From: JBKECY01 sp047975025
Lineage (GTDB): Bacteria; Bacillota; Clostridia; Lachnospirales; Lachnospiraceae
Assembly: GCA_047975025.1 (NCBI GenBank)
Contig: JBKECY010000079.1
Location: forward strand, 1 to 64,000
Direction: 5' to 3'
DNA: 64,000 bases
Each line of letters opens with the position of its first letter. Position 1 is the stretch's first letter. Below, one piece after another: positions 17,698-25,705 of the stretch. The position numbers were made by a program, and so were the translations under genes. The notes below the pieces were generated by a model. It saw only the letters and a list, made by a program, of their open reading frames with translations, had not been told where the DNA came from and did no database searches.

Positions 17698-19182
17698 TCA
17701 AAGTATCGGCAGCACCAATGTGATGGTAGTTCCCTTGCCGGGACCGTCACTTTTGATGCTTAGTACATCTGTCTGATTGTAATAGAGTTTAAGACGGCTG
17801 ATTACATTATCAAGACCGACCTGTGTGGATACATCGTCCGAGGCAGAAGTGCTGTGCGTATTAGAGAGCACTTCCTGAATTCGTGTCTGTGTCATTCCGC
17901 GGCCGTTATCATGCAGGCTGATGTGGACGAAATCCTCCTGTCTGCGTACGGTCAGTGTGATAAAACCTTCCCAGTCTATGTCGCGTATCCCATGATTTAC
18001 TGCATTTTCGACTAGGGGCTGCAGAATCATGCTTGGAATTTTGATATGAGTAGCAAGTGGGTCGATATTTTTGAAAAAATGAATATCCCCGGTAAAGCGT
18101 ACATTGAGAATATAAATATAATTATCAACGACCTCTATTTCTTCGGCCAGAATAGAGTCTTCAGAAATCTTCTTGACACTATATCGAAAGAATTCAGCCA
18201 TACGCTCAATGAACAGACAAGTCTTCTCCGCATCCTCCATCATGGCAAGCTGTGCGCCGGCATTCAGGGAATTAAATAGAAAGTGTGGGTTGATCTGAGC
18301 CTGCAAGTACTTTAACTGTGCATCTTTTAGGTGAGATTCCATCAGGAATTCCTGCTCCATCATCTGCTGCTCTTTTTCAAGGCTTTCTGTAGTTTTTTTG
18401 ATATAGTCCTTGATACTGTGTGCCATATGACCAAACGCGTGCGTCATGACGCCGACCTCATCGTGGGCGGCATAGACCGGAAGCGCCACGTCAAAATTAC
18501 CGGCGCCGAGTTCGTTTGCTGCGACGGAAAGACTGATGAGCGGACTGGTTATGTTGCGGGTGATGACCAGCAGAATCATTATATTTATGGCAGTTACAAT
18601 AAGCAGTATAATCGAACTCAAGACCTCCAGATAGGACAAGGAGCTAAGCAGTGTCTGGTAGATATTAGAATTATTCTTGAACTGCTGGTTGTTCAGGCTG
18701 TAAATATAGGAATTTATGTATTTGTACAAATCACTTGCCTCTTCATACGAGGCTTTGTATTTTTCCACATTTCGGCCGCGCTTCGCCAGAACCGCTTCCT
18801 GTGTGATGTCCAGATAAGATTCAGACATATCGCGGATGTTTTTTTCATACATCAATATAGTATTGTCGACCGTAGTATCATTCAACTGGCTTAACAAATT
18901 GCTGAAAATCTGCTCACTGCGGTAATAATCTTCCAGAGCATCAGAGCTTTTGACCACCAGATAGGAGTACATATCGTCGTGGATGTTGGTAAAAGCATCG
19001 GACAGCTCATTCAGACTGACATTGCTGACATAGATTTTATCGATTTTTTGAATCGTCTGATTCACCTGCCAGTAGGTGAATAAATTGATTAGAAACATGA
19101 GGATGGAGGTAAGGGCAAAAGCCAGAAGAAGCTTTTTGCGGATTGAAAGATCCATCCAGCGTTTAGTGAATTTATCCTTCAT
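17698..19182 (-). CDS. LytS/YesM-type sensor histidine kinase
   Basis: 494 residues. One helix at about 17-37, an extracellular helical domain (about 38-180), a second helix (about 185-208), a HAMP linker (about 210-265), then the His_kinase domain with phospho-acceptor motif INPHFLFNSLNA. The HATPase has N-box LVENAVNHGI and G1-type DNGRGM. It overlaps the upstream membrane-anchored binding protein gene by 11 bases, indicating translational coupling. The sensing domain is too small to bind sugar alone, which fits a three-component arrangement. Confidence 0.88.
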   Translation of the reverse strand: MKDKFTKRWMDLSIRKKLLLAFALTSILMFLINLFTYWQVNQTIQKIDKIYVSNVSLNELSDAFTNIHDDMYSYLVVKSSDALEDYYRSEQIFSNLLSQLNDTTVDNTILMYEKNIRDMSESYLDITQEAVLAKRGRNVEKYKASYEEASDLYKYINSYIYSLNNQQFKNNSNIYQTLLSSLSYLEVLSSIILLIVTAINIMILLVITRNITSPLISLSVAANELGAGNFDVALPVYAAHDEVGVMTHAFGHMAHSIKDYIKKTTESLEKEQQMMEQEFLMESHLKDAQLKYLQAQINPHFLFNSLNAGAQLAMMEDAEKTCLFIERMAEFFRYSVKKISEDSILAEEIEVVDNYIYILNVRFTGDIHFFKNIDPLATHIKIPSMILQPLVENAVNHGIRDIDWEGFITLTVRRQEDFVHISLHDNGRGMTQTRIQEVLSNTHSTSASDDVSTQVGLDNVISRLKLYYNQTDVLSIKSDGPGKGTTITLVLPIL

Positions 19183-20239
19183 CGCTCACCTCTTTATATG
19201 CAGCTACATTACTTTGATCAATCAGATTAAGCGTCACATTGTAGTAATTATTAGTGCGGCCTTCTTTCTTATAGTCGGTCATGGCTGTGATACTGAAACG
19301 GCCGATCTGCTGGGCATCCAGCTCAAATACGATGGGAATTATCCCGTTTTCTACGGCTTCAATAATAGTGGAGGAGGGATAGTAGCCTATGATATCCACC
19401 GAACCGACCAGATTGTAGTCAATGAGCGCCTGGTAGGCACTTTCCGTATAAATATCCTGCAAACAAAGCAGGATATCAGGCGGCCCCTCGGGCGTCAGGA
19501 AAATGGTTCGAATGGCTTCCTCGGCATCGAACACACTTTGTTCCTCGACATAATAATATTCGACCTTAATAGCCTCGGTGATTTCAGGATGCTTCATAAT
19601 GGCAGTGTTGATTTCGGTAGAGAGCATCTCCTGATTATCGGAGGAAGTTTCTTTGCTGGTCAGAATCATAATGCGCGAGGTATCGGAATCAATCAGTGAG
19701 AGCACAGCATCGCTGTACGCCTGACTCGACTGGTAGCTGTTGATGCCGACATAGCTTTGACGCTTGCTGGAGGGAGCATCCTTGCCTATCGTAATTACAG
19801 GAATCCCATTATCTTCGGCAAGGTTGATCTGCTCTTCCAATCCGGCGCTGCCGTCGTATTCCAGAATAATTCCATCGACCTGGGCAGCAATGCTCATCTT
19901 CATAAAGTCCAGAGCAGTGTAATCACTTAATAGATCGGGGCTCATGACCTCGATATAGGCATCGTTCTTATTGGCCTGTTCCTGTGCGCTCGTGTAGACG
20001 GACTGCCAGAAGGTGGAGTTATAATTTTCCAGAATCAGTGTATAATGCCAGGAATACGTTTCCGGTGTAAGGGTGGACTTTAATCCAATGTCCGAAATTG
20101 TCCTCTTGTAATAGAATCCACTGAATACGGTCAGCAGCAGTATTGAGATGAGTCCTATGATGACAAGCAGCATGGAAGTCTTGAATTTTGGTGGTTGTAG
20201 AGCCTCTCTTCTTTTTTTCATGATTCTATTATAGTTCAT
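19172..20239 (-). CDS. Membrane-anchored sugar-sensing binding protein (XylFII-like)
   Basis: About 355 residues: basic N-terminus, one membrane helix (about 22-45, SMLLVIIGLISILLLTVF) and an extracellular type I periplasmic-binding fold (about 65-350: IEVMSPDLLSDY, VDGIILEYDGS, IPVITIGKDAP). There is no lipobox; the helix is a signal anchor. Binding proteins fixed beside a LytS kinase and YesN regulator are known from the XylFII-LytS-YesN xylose system of clostridia, and the gene order here is the same. Start is uncertain: ATG 20239 lacks a ribosome site, and a promoter -10 box covers 20228-20233, which would favour ATG 20221 as a leaderless start. Confidence 0.8.
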   Translation of the reverse strand: MNYNRIMKKRREALQPPKFKTSMLLVIIGLISILLLTVFSGFYYKRTISDIGLKSTLTPETYSWHYTLILENYNSTFWQSVYTSAQEQANKNDAYIEVMSPDLLSDYTALDFMKMSIAAQVDGIILEYDGSAGLEEQINLAEDNGIPVITIGKDAPSSKRQSYVGINSYQSSQAYSDAVLSLIDSDTSRIMILTSKETSSDNQEMLSTEINTAIMKHPEITEAIKVEYYYVEEQSVFDAEEAIRTIFLTPEGPPDILLCLQDIYTESAYQALIDYNLVGSVDIIGYYPSSTIIEAVENGIIPIVFELDAQQIGRFSITAMTDYKKEGRTNNYYNVTLNLIDQSNVAAYKEVSDEG

Positions 20240-20256
20240 CAAAAAATACTAGTAAA
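20228..20256 (-). promoter_or_regulatory. Promoter of the three-component sensing operon
   Basis: Minus strand: TTTACT (20251-20256), 17 bases, perfect TATAAT (20228-20233). Transcription would begin at about 20221, right at an ATG, implying a leaderless or almost leaderless message. It lies back to back with the aroF leader promoter. Confidence 0.55.
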
Positions 20257-20287
20257 CAGGAAAAAAATGGCGCAATAAAATGCAAAC

Positions 20288-20317
20288 TTGACAAAAACAA
20301 TTACTGTGTGTTAGGAT
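20288..20317 (+). promoter_or_regulatory. Promoter of the aroF leader
   Basis: TTGACA (20288-20293), 18-base spacer, TAGGAT (20312-20317). The start near 20324 is about 20 bases before the leader-peptide ATG. Confidence 0.65.
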
Positions 20318-20343
20318 TATAGACAAATTCGAGAGGTGTAAGT

Positions 20344-20469
20344 ATGTTAGCAAATCCTAAAGTGAATACAAACACAAATGTATATTCATTTTATAGTTTC
20401 TGGGGCTATTACGGCGTCAGACTTTTTGCTATGACTAAACATCTTAAAAATGAGCACTATTTTAGCTGA
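20344..20469 (+). CDS. Aromatic-rich leader peptide of DAHP synthase (attenuator peptide)
   Basis: 41-residue open frame starting at ATG 20344 behind a GAGGTG ribosome site. Residues 14-28 hold eight aromatic residues in fifteen codons (YSFYSFWGYYG then VRLF), covering Tyr, Phe and Trp. The frame ends 26 bases before a perfect intrinsic terminator, and the DAHP synthase gene follows. This is the layout of classical amino-acid attenuators: a ribosome stalling at uncharged tRNA for any aromatic amino acid would change RNA folding and spare aroF from termination. The gene product would have no function as a protein. I see no T-box motif here. Confidence 0.8.
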   Translation: MLANPKVNTNTNVYSFYSFWGYYGVRLFAMTKHLKNEHYFS

Positions 20470-20495
20470 TACACGATAGAATAGTATGAATTTTG

Positions 20496-20536
20496 AGCCG
20501 GTGTTTGCATAGCAAACACCGGCTTTCTTTGTTTTG
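20496..20536 (+). terminator. Attenuator terminator before aroF
   Basis: AGCCGGTGTTTGC (20496-20508), loop ATA, GCAAACACCGGCT (20512-20524), then TTCTTTGTTTT. A perfect 13-base-pair stem inside the aroF leader. The sequence CAAACAC at 20369-20375, within the early leader codons, could pair with its left arm and act in an antiterminator. Confidence 0.9.
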
Positions 20537-20574
20537 CAGGAGCCATAGTACACAGTTGAAAAAAGGAGACGAAC

Positions 20575-21582
20575 ATGATTGTAATTTTGAAATCCGGCGC
20601 AGCCGAAGAAAGTATTCTGGAACTAAAACGGGAACTTAGAAAAAAGGGCTTGAGTATTCACACCTCTCGCGGTGAGAAGACAACGATTCTGGGTCTGGTA
20701 GGGGATACCTCTATTGTGAATGAGGATCAGCTGCTGGCCTATGAGGCGGTTGAAGCCGTCCGCAGAATAAAAGAACCTTATAAGCTGGCAGGCCGCAGCA
20801 TGCATCAGGAAGACAGTGTGGTCGAAGTAGAAAATAGAAAGATCGGAAATGGAAACTTTCAGGTCATTGCAGGTCCCTGCTCGATTGAAACCCGTGAGCA
20901 GATCATCGAAGTGGCTGAGGATGTCAAGGCCTCGGGTGCCGGCTTCCTGCGCGGAGGCGCTTTTAAGCCAAGGACTTCGCCTTATGCATTTCAGGGTCTT
21001 CATGAGGATGGATTAAGTCTGCTGTTAGAAGCCAAGAAAGCGACAGGGCTTCCGATCGTGACAGAAATCATGTCACTGAGCCACATTGATTTGTTTGAAG
21101 AAGTGGATATGATTCAGGTCGGGACAAGAAATATGCAGAATTTCGAACTTTTAAAAGAACTCGGAAAGCTGGATAAGCCGATACTGCTGAAGCGTGGTAT
21201 GGCAAATACGCTGGACGAACTGCTTCTGAGTGCGGAATATATTATGGCAGGAGGAAATGAGAGAATCATTCTGTGTGAGAGAGGTATCAGAACTTTTGAG
21301 ACATCAATGCGCAACACATTGGATATCTCTGCTATTCCAATGCTGAAGAAAAAAAGCCATCTGCCGGTAATTATAGATCCAAGCCATGCAGCGGGACTGC
21401 GCTTTATGGTGGAACCTCTTACCATGGCAGCAATCGCCGCCGGAGCAGATGGTGTTATGATTGAAGTGCATAATAATCCGGAGAAGGCACTTTGTGACGG
21501 ACCACAGTCGCTGACACCGGCGGCCTTTGATGCGATTATGTCAAAAATCAACCGTACAACAGCGTTTTTTGCCTCCTTGTAG
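20575..21582 (+). CDS. aroF: 3-deoxy-7-phosphoheptulonate (DAHP) synthase, type I-beta
   Basis: 335 residues. An N-terminal ferredoxin-like regulatory domain (about 1-75) precedes a TIM barrel with AGPCSIE, GGAFKPRTSPYAFQG, the metal-ligand region and IDPSHAAG. It condenses phosphoenolpyruvate with erythrose 4-phosphate, the first step of the shikimate pathway leading to Phe, Tyr and Trp. AAAGGAGA precedes the start. It is transcribed alone, behind an aromatic-codon leader peptide and terminator, which fits feedback by the three end products. It converges with the amino acid ABC operon after 12 bases, with no clear terminator between them. Confidence 0.93.
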   Translation: MIVILKSGAAEESILELKRELRKKGLSIHTSRGEKTTILGLVGDTSIVNEDQLLAYEAVEAVRRIKEPYKLAGRSMHQEDSVVEVENRKIGNGNFQVIAGPCSIETREQIIEVAEDVKASGAGFLRGGAFKPRTSPYAFQGLHEDGLSLLLEAKKATGLPIVTEIMSLSHIDLFEEVDMIQVGTRNMQNFELLKELGKLDKPILLKRGMANTLDELLLSAEYIMAGGNERIILCERGIRTFETSMRNTLDISAIPMLKKKSHLPVIIDPSHAAGLRFMVEPLTMAAIAAGADGVMIEVHNNPEKALCDGPQSLTPAAFDAIMSKINRTTAFFASL

Positions 21583-21594
21583 TCAACAGTGAAA

Positions 21595-22365
21595 TCAGTC
21601 TTCGTAATAGCGTGAGAGAAAGGCGCGGGTTCTTTCGTTTTCTGTCTGTTCAAAAAGCACCTCGGGGGAGCCGCTTTCTACGACGCAGCCTTCATCCATG
21701 AAGATAATGTGATCCGCCACATCACGTGCGAATTTCATCTCATGTGTAACGACGACCATGGTCATGTGTTCTGCCGCAAGATTGCGCATGACCTTGAGAA
21801 TTTCACCGGTAAGCTCCGGGTCAAGAGCGGAAGTAGGTTCATCGAAGAACAGTATGTCAGGGCTCATTGCCAAGGCACGTGCAATAGAGACGCGCTGCTG
21901 CTGGCCGCCGGAGAGCTGGGCGGGATAGGCGTTTGCCTTCTCTGTCAAATCCATTTTAGCGAGCAGCGAAAGAGCAGTCTGCTCAGCTTCAGCCGGAGTT
22001 TTTCCCAAGACCCGAACGGGGGCATCTGTGATATTCTTTAAGACAGAATAATGCGGAAACAGGTTGAAATTCTGAAATACCAGACCGATATGCAGACCGA
22101 TTTCGAAACGCTCTTTAGCAGAGACATAGACGGCTCTTTGCTCGGCATCATTTTTAACAAGTGACTTTCCGCAGATTTCGATTTCCCCTGAGTCAATCTC
22201 CTCTAATTGGGTGATGCAGCGCAGGAAGGTACTTTTCCCGGAACCGGAAGGGCCGATAATCGCGAGTACATTGCCCTCGCGTACTTCGACAGAAATACCT
22301 TTTAATACCTTTTCTTTGTGAAAGGATTTGTGAATATTCGTAGCGGTCAGCATTAATTTAGACAT
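21595..22365 (-). CDS. Polar amino acid ABC transporter ATPase
   Basis: 256 residues with Walker A GPSGSGKST, Q-loop LVFQNFNLFPH, signature LSGGQQQRVSIARAL, Walker B ILFFDEPTSALDPE and switch His in VVVTHEMKFA. This is the GlnQ/ArtM/TcyC class that imports polar amino acids. AGGAGG lies 9 bases before the ATG. Last gene of a binding protein-permease-ATPase operon. The substrate cannot be told from sequence; the nearby sulfur cluster makes cystine one possibility. Confidence 0.9.
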   Translation of the reverse strand: MSKLMLTATNIHKSFHKEKVLKGISVEVREGNVLAIIGPSGSGKSTFLRCITQLEEIDSGEIEICGKSLVKNDAEQRAVYVSAKERFEIGLHIGLVFQNFNLFPHYSVLKNITDAPVRVLGKTPAEAEQTALSLLAKMDLTEKANAYPAQLSGGQQQRVSIARALAMSPDILFFDEPTSALDPELTGEILKVMRNLAAEHMTMVVVTHEMKFARDVADHIIFMDEGCVVESGSPEVLFEQTENERTRAFLSRYYED

Positions 22366-22379
22366 GTAAAGCCTCCTAA

Positions 22380-23021
22380 TCAGTGGTAATAGCTCAGGCG
22401 TTTTTCAGCCAGTGTAAAGCAGCGGGATACAACGGCATTCATCGCCAGGTAGAAAAGACCTGCAATGACAAAGGGCACCATACTTACGGATGAGGTGACC
22501 CAGCTTTCTGTAATCCTCAAAAGCTCTACAACAGCGATGACTTGGGCCAGAGAAGTATCCTTGACCAGGGTGATGAATTCGTTGCCCATGGGGGGCAGAA
22601 TTCGTTTGACAACCTGAGGCAGTATAATATGAAAGAACGTCTGGCTGCGACCGTATCCCAGCACTTTGGCTGCTTCATACTGTCCGGTAGGAATGGAATC
22701 CAGTCCACCGCGATAAATCTCAGCAAAATAGGCGGCATAGTTCAGGATAAATGCGATCTGAGCGGCGGAGACACGATCCAGCTGAATACCGGTCAGCGGT
22801 TTGAGTCCATAGAAAATGAACAAAAGCTGCAGCATCAGCGGCGTCCCGCGCATAATCAGAATATAGATTTTTACCGGAATCTGAAATACCTTCTTGTTGG
22901 ACATACGCCCTAAAGCAAGCAGCATGCCAAGCGGCAGAGCGCCCAAAAGAGTGATAAAGAAGATACGAAGCGACATGAGCGCGCCGGGGATCATATCCGT
23001 TAAAAGTGCCTGATAATTCAT
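22380..23021 (-). CDS. Polar amino acid ABC transporter permease
   Basis: 213-residue membrane protein of the His/Glu/Gln/Arg permease family (about five helices). The EAA coupling loop reads YEAAKVLGYGRSQTFFHIILPQ, with MRGTPLMLQLLFIFYG upstream, both characteristic. It forms the pore with the ATPase encoded 14 bases downstream, probably as a homodimer because no second permease gene is present. Confidence 0.9.
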   Translation of the reverse strand: MNYQALLTDMIPGALMSLRIFFITLLGALPLGMLLALGRMSNKKVFQIPVKIYILIMRGTPLMLQLLFIFYGLKPLTGIQLDRVSAAQIAFILNYAAYFAEIYRGGLDSIPTGQYEAAKVLGYGRSQTFFHIILPQVVKRILPPMGNEFITLVKDTSLAQVIAVVELLRITESWVTSSVSMVPFVIAGLFYLAMNAVVSRCFTLAEKRLSYYH

Positions 23022-23057
23022 AATATACTGTCTCCTGGTTATTTATTTGAGTTTTGC

Positions 23058-23909
23058 TTATTCAATCGTTGTGACATCTTCCTGGAACCATTTCTCAGAA
23101 ATGGTCTTCAAGGTTCCGTCCTCTTTCATTTCTTTTAAAGTATCTTCGATTTTTACTTTTAAAGCTTCATCATCTTTTCTGAATCCAACCACATAGTCCT
23201 CAACAGCCAGAGAAGCCACGTTGCCCTCTCCATCTTCCAGGATACGATAGGCATCCGGGTCGTCTGTTAAGTAGAAGCGGGCTACGATCTCGTCAATCGC
23301 AATGGCATCAATGGTTCCATTTTGGATTTCCAGAATTGCCTTTGTATAGTCGTCAATGGCAACGATTTCGCCCAGTGAGTCCTTGAAATCTTTGGCATCA
23401 TCACTGTTCAATGCTACTTCAGCTGAAGAATCTGTCTGTACTCCGAGGGTTTTTCCGGCCAGATCGTCCAGACCGTTATATTCGGAATCTGTTTTTACCA
23501 GAATTACCTGGTTGTTCTTCATATAAGGAATACTTAAGTTGAATTCTTTGTCACGCTCGTCTGTCTTGCTGAATCCATTCCACAGACAATCTACATTGCC
23601 ATTGTTAAGCTCAGAACTTTTATTATTCCAATCCACAGGCTGCAGCGTAAGCTCTATGCCCAGACGCTCGCATACTTCCGTTGCAAGATCGATATCGAAT
23701 CCAATCAGTTCACCAGTCTGCGTATCCTTGTAGCCCATTGGCGGGAACGCATCATCCAGACCAAGTACCAGCTCGCCGGCTTCTTCTACCTTTGTCCAGG
23801 ACTCATCGGTTCCTGTGGTGGAAGTGTCAGAAGTATTGTCTGCTCTTGTACAGCCAATAAGCCCAAACACCATTACAAACGCCATAAGTAAAACAACAAC
23901 TTTTTTCAT
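23058..23909 (-). CDS. Family 3 amino-acid-binding lipoprotein
   Basis: 283 residues. Signal peptide with lipobox LIGC (about residue 20), then a type II binding fold: LVLGLDDAFPPMGYKD, GFDIDLATEVCERLG, WNGFSKTDERDKEFNLS and AIAIDEIVARFYL. These mark the bacterial solute-binding family 3 for polar amino acids. First gene of its operon, with a GGGAGG ribosome site and its own promoter. The ligand is not decided by visible residues. Confidence 0.9.
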   Translation of the reverse strand: MKKVVVLLMAFVMVFGLIGCTRADNTSDTSTTGTDESWTKVEEAGELVLGLDDAFPPMGYKDTQTGELIGFDIDLATEVCERLGIELTLQPVDWNNKSSELNNGNVDCLWNGFSKTDERDKEFNLSIPYMKNNQVILVKTDSEYNGLDDLAGKTLGVQTDSSAEVALNSDDAKDFKDSLGEIVAIDDYTKAILEIQNGTIDAIAIDEIVARFYLTDDPDAYRILEDGEGNVASLAVEDYVVGFRKDDEALKVKIEDTLKEMKEDGTLKTISEKWFQEDVTTIE

Positions 23910-23947
23910 TATAATATATCCTCCCTTTTCATATAGACAATACTGAT

Positions 23948-23976
23948 ATTTTACCCTAACGCAGTTCTAAAGTAAA
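23948..23976 (-). promoter_or_regulatory. Promoter of the amino acid ABC operon
   Basis: Minus strand TTTACT (23971-23976), 17 bases, TAAAAT (23948-23953), about 35 bases before the lipoprotein gene. Confidence 0.5.
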
Positions 23977-24060
23977 GAAGTTTTTGAAGCAGTGCGATTC
24001 GCAAAGTACAGTAAATTCAACAAAACTAAAGAATTGTGCCGTATTTGTATACAAAACAAG

Positions 24061-24089
24061 TTGAGAAAAATTATCATTAATAGTATAAT
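24061..24089 (+). promoter_or_regulatory. Promoter of the polyferredoxin gene
   Basis: TTGAGA (24061-24066), 17-base spacer, perfect TATAAT (24084-24089), then AGGAGG before the ATG at 24123. Confidence 0.75.
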
Positions 24090-24122
24090 AAAATCAATTA
24101 CTGATAATTTAGGAGGATAACG

Positions 24123-24512
24123 ATGAAAAAGCTTACTGTGAAAAAAGGTGCCGCCTGTATGGCATGTCTTGATTGTGTCCGTACCTGTTCGGAATCATTC
24201 TATAAAGAATTCGATCCGGGGAAGGCGGCAATCAAAGTAATCGAAAGAAAAGGAGAGCCGAAGCCCACCCCCTGTCCGCAGTGCGGTAAATGTGCCAAAG
24301 CCTGTGAAGTCGGTGCGATTACGCAGAATGCCAAGGGTGTATATATGGTCAACAAGAAGGTATGTACAGGCTGTGGTGCCTGTGTGGAAGCCTGTCCGTT
24401 CGGAATTATGGTGAAGGCAGAATCTTCTCCGGTTGCTTCTAAATGTATTGCCTGTGGATTGTGTGCAAGAAATTGCCCGGTTGAAATTCTGGAGGTCGTT
24501 GAGACAGCATAA
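24123..24512 (+). CDS. Ferredoxin-like protein with four [4Fe-4S] motifs
   Basis: 129 residues, 16 cluster cysteines in four groups: CMACLDCVRTC (about 12-22), CPQCGKCAKAC (about 52-62), CTGCGACVEACP (about 82-93) and CIACGLCARNCP (about 106-117). This is the size and pattern of electron-transfer subunits such as those paired with aldehyde oxidoreductases or hydrogenases. Here it stands alone with its own promoter and terminator, so its partner enzyme is elsewhere. It is cytoplasmic and probably moves electrons between redox enzymes. Confidence 0.85.
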   Translation: MKKLTVKKGAACMACLDCVRTCSESFYKEFDPGKAAIKVIERKGEPKPTPCPQCGKCAKACEVGAITQNAKGVYMVNKKVCTGCGACVEACPFGIMVKAESSPVASKCIACGLCARNCPVEILEVVETA

Positions 24513-24535
24513 AATAAGTATATAGGATCTGTGAC

Positions 24536-24580
24536 AGACCGTTAGTTTGCTGTAAATAAGTGAACCGACGGTCTTTTTTT
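24536..24580 (+). terminator. Terminator of the polyferredoxin gene
   Basis: AGACCGT (24536-24542) pairs with ACGGTCT (24568-24574) around a longer loop and is followed by seven T. Confidence 0.75.
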
Positions 24581-24611
24581 GTCCAAATCCAGATAAAACA
24601 AATAATTTCGC

Positions 24612-24640
24612 TTTACATTGTAGGATATATGAAATACAAT
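24612..24640 (+). promoter_or_regulatory. Promoter of the Cys-cluster protein gene
   Basis: TTTACA (24612-24617), 17-base spacer, TACAAT (24635-24640), about 40 bases before the gene. Confidence 0.65.
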
Positions 24641-24682
24641 AGAGATAATATGAGTTAAGATACTTAAAGTCAGGAGGAGCCA

Positions 24683-25582
24683 ATGCGAATACAAACACAC
24701 TATGGGGAGCTGCTTCCCAGAGATGAAGAAGAGATTGACGCGAGAACCAGAAACAGAAAGTCCGTTGCATACTATGCATCAGGAGCGCTAAAAAGCGTCT
24801 ATCTAAAAGAAGCTTCCTATATAGACAGTCCGCTGGGGCGCACAGAGGCTGAATTTGTCACGTTCTATGAATCCGGTGAGCTGCGCAGACTTTTCCCCTT
24901 GTTTGGAAAAGTCAGTGGTTACTGGAGTGAAGAAGACGAAATTGCGCTGGCCAAGGTGATGTGTATCGAGCTTCCTTTTGCCAGGCTGGCCCATAAAATC
25001 TCCTGTGTTTCATTTTATAAAAGCGGAAACATCAAAAGCATTTCTTTCTATAAGGATGAAGTATTCTCCTTTCGTGCAGGAAAGAAGGAATTGTATGGAA
25101 GAATCGGACTGGCTCTCTACGAAGATGGAAGTGTGCGCAGTGCCGAACCGGCATTTCCGCAGCTGCTTTCTACTAAATACGGTATGTTAGAGGTCTATGA
25201 TAACCAGCCGCTGGCAATTCATGGGGACAGGAACTCCCTGCAGTTTGCGCCGGATCACACCTTGCTTGCGGCAAAATCGGCGGCAACGGGAGTGCGCCTG
25301 CATAAGGCGGGATTGCCGGTCGAGGAAGTCATACCGGAAATCAGACCAAGTCTGCTGGATCTTGACCAGACAGTTGTGGCAGCGATTACGGTAGAATTGA
25401 TTGCCGGAGGCATACGGGTGACAGACAGCGACAACGCTGTACGGGAATACCTGGAGGCAGAGTATGAGATTACGTTCTTTAAGAACAGAGCCTACACACC
25501 ATCGGCCGATTGCGGGGACTGCAGCAACTGTGTAAGTGGCTGCTATACAGCGGGCCGGGGAATACACAAAAGCGCTAGTTGA
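24683..25582 (+). CDS. Uncharacterised protein with YwqK/MORN-like repeats and a C-terminal cysteine cluster
   Basis: 299 residues, no signal peptide. I do not recognise a named family. At least four short repeats of the form hydrophobic-x-(F/Y)Y-x-(S/D)G-x-(L/I/V)(K/R) occur: VAYYASGALKSV (about 28), VTFYESGELRRL (about 58), VSFYKSGNIKSI (about 111) and LALYEDGSVRSA (about 145). These resemble the strand-turn units of YwqK/MORN-variant proteins. The C-terminus has CGDCSNCVSGC, which could hold a metal or Fe-S cluster. A good AGGAGG site precedes ATG 24683. It follows the polyferredoxin but has its own promoter. Confidence 0.6.
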   Translation: MRIQTHYGELLPRDEEEIDARTRNRKSVAYYASGALKSVYLKEASYIDSPLGRTEAEFVTFYESGELRRLFPLFGKVSGYWSEEDEIALAKVMCIELPFARLAHKISCVSFYKSGNIKSISFYKDEVFSFRAGKKELYGRIGLALYEDGSVRSAEPAFPQLLSTKYGMLEVYDNQPLAIHGDRNSLQFAPDHTLLAAKSAATGVRLHKAGLPVEEVIPEIRPSLLDLDQTVVAAITVELIAGGIRVTDSDNAVREYLEAEYEITFFKNRAYTPSADCGDCSNCVSGCYTAGRGIHKSAS

Positions 25583-25624
25583 TAAAAAACATATAAAACC
25601 TACTAGAATTTAGGAAAAGAATGC

Positions 25625-25653
25625 TTGACAAGTAAATATGAATGGTATACTAT
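25625..25653 (+). promoter_or_regulatory. Promoter of the cystathionine synthase/lyase-like gene
   Basis: Perfect TTGACA (25625-25630), 17 bases, TACTAT (25648-25653), about 50 bases before the gene. Confidence 0.75.
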
Positions 25654-25705
25654 AAACCTATAAAAGTAATATGAATTATATGCATAGAAAAAGGCGGAAA
25701 TACAA

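Noticed and set aside
20470..20575. T-box before aroF
   Set aside because: No T-box sequence; the leader-peptide design explains the terminator.
24195..24779. 194-codon frame opposite the polyferredoxin
   Set aside because: Crosses a terminator and two genes; no start signals.
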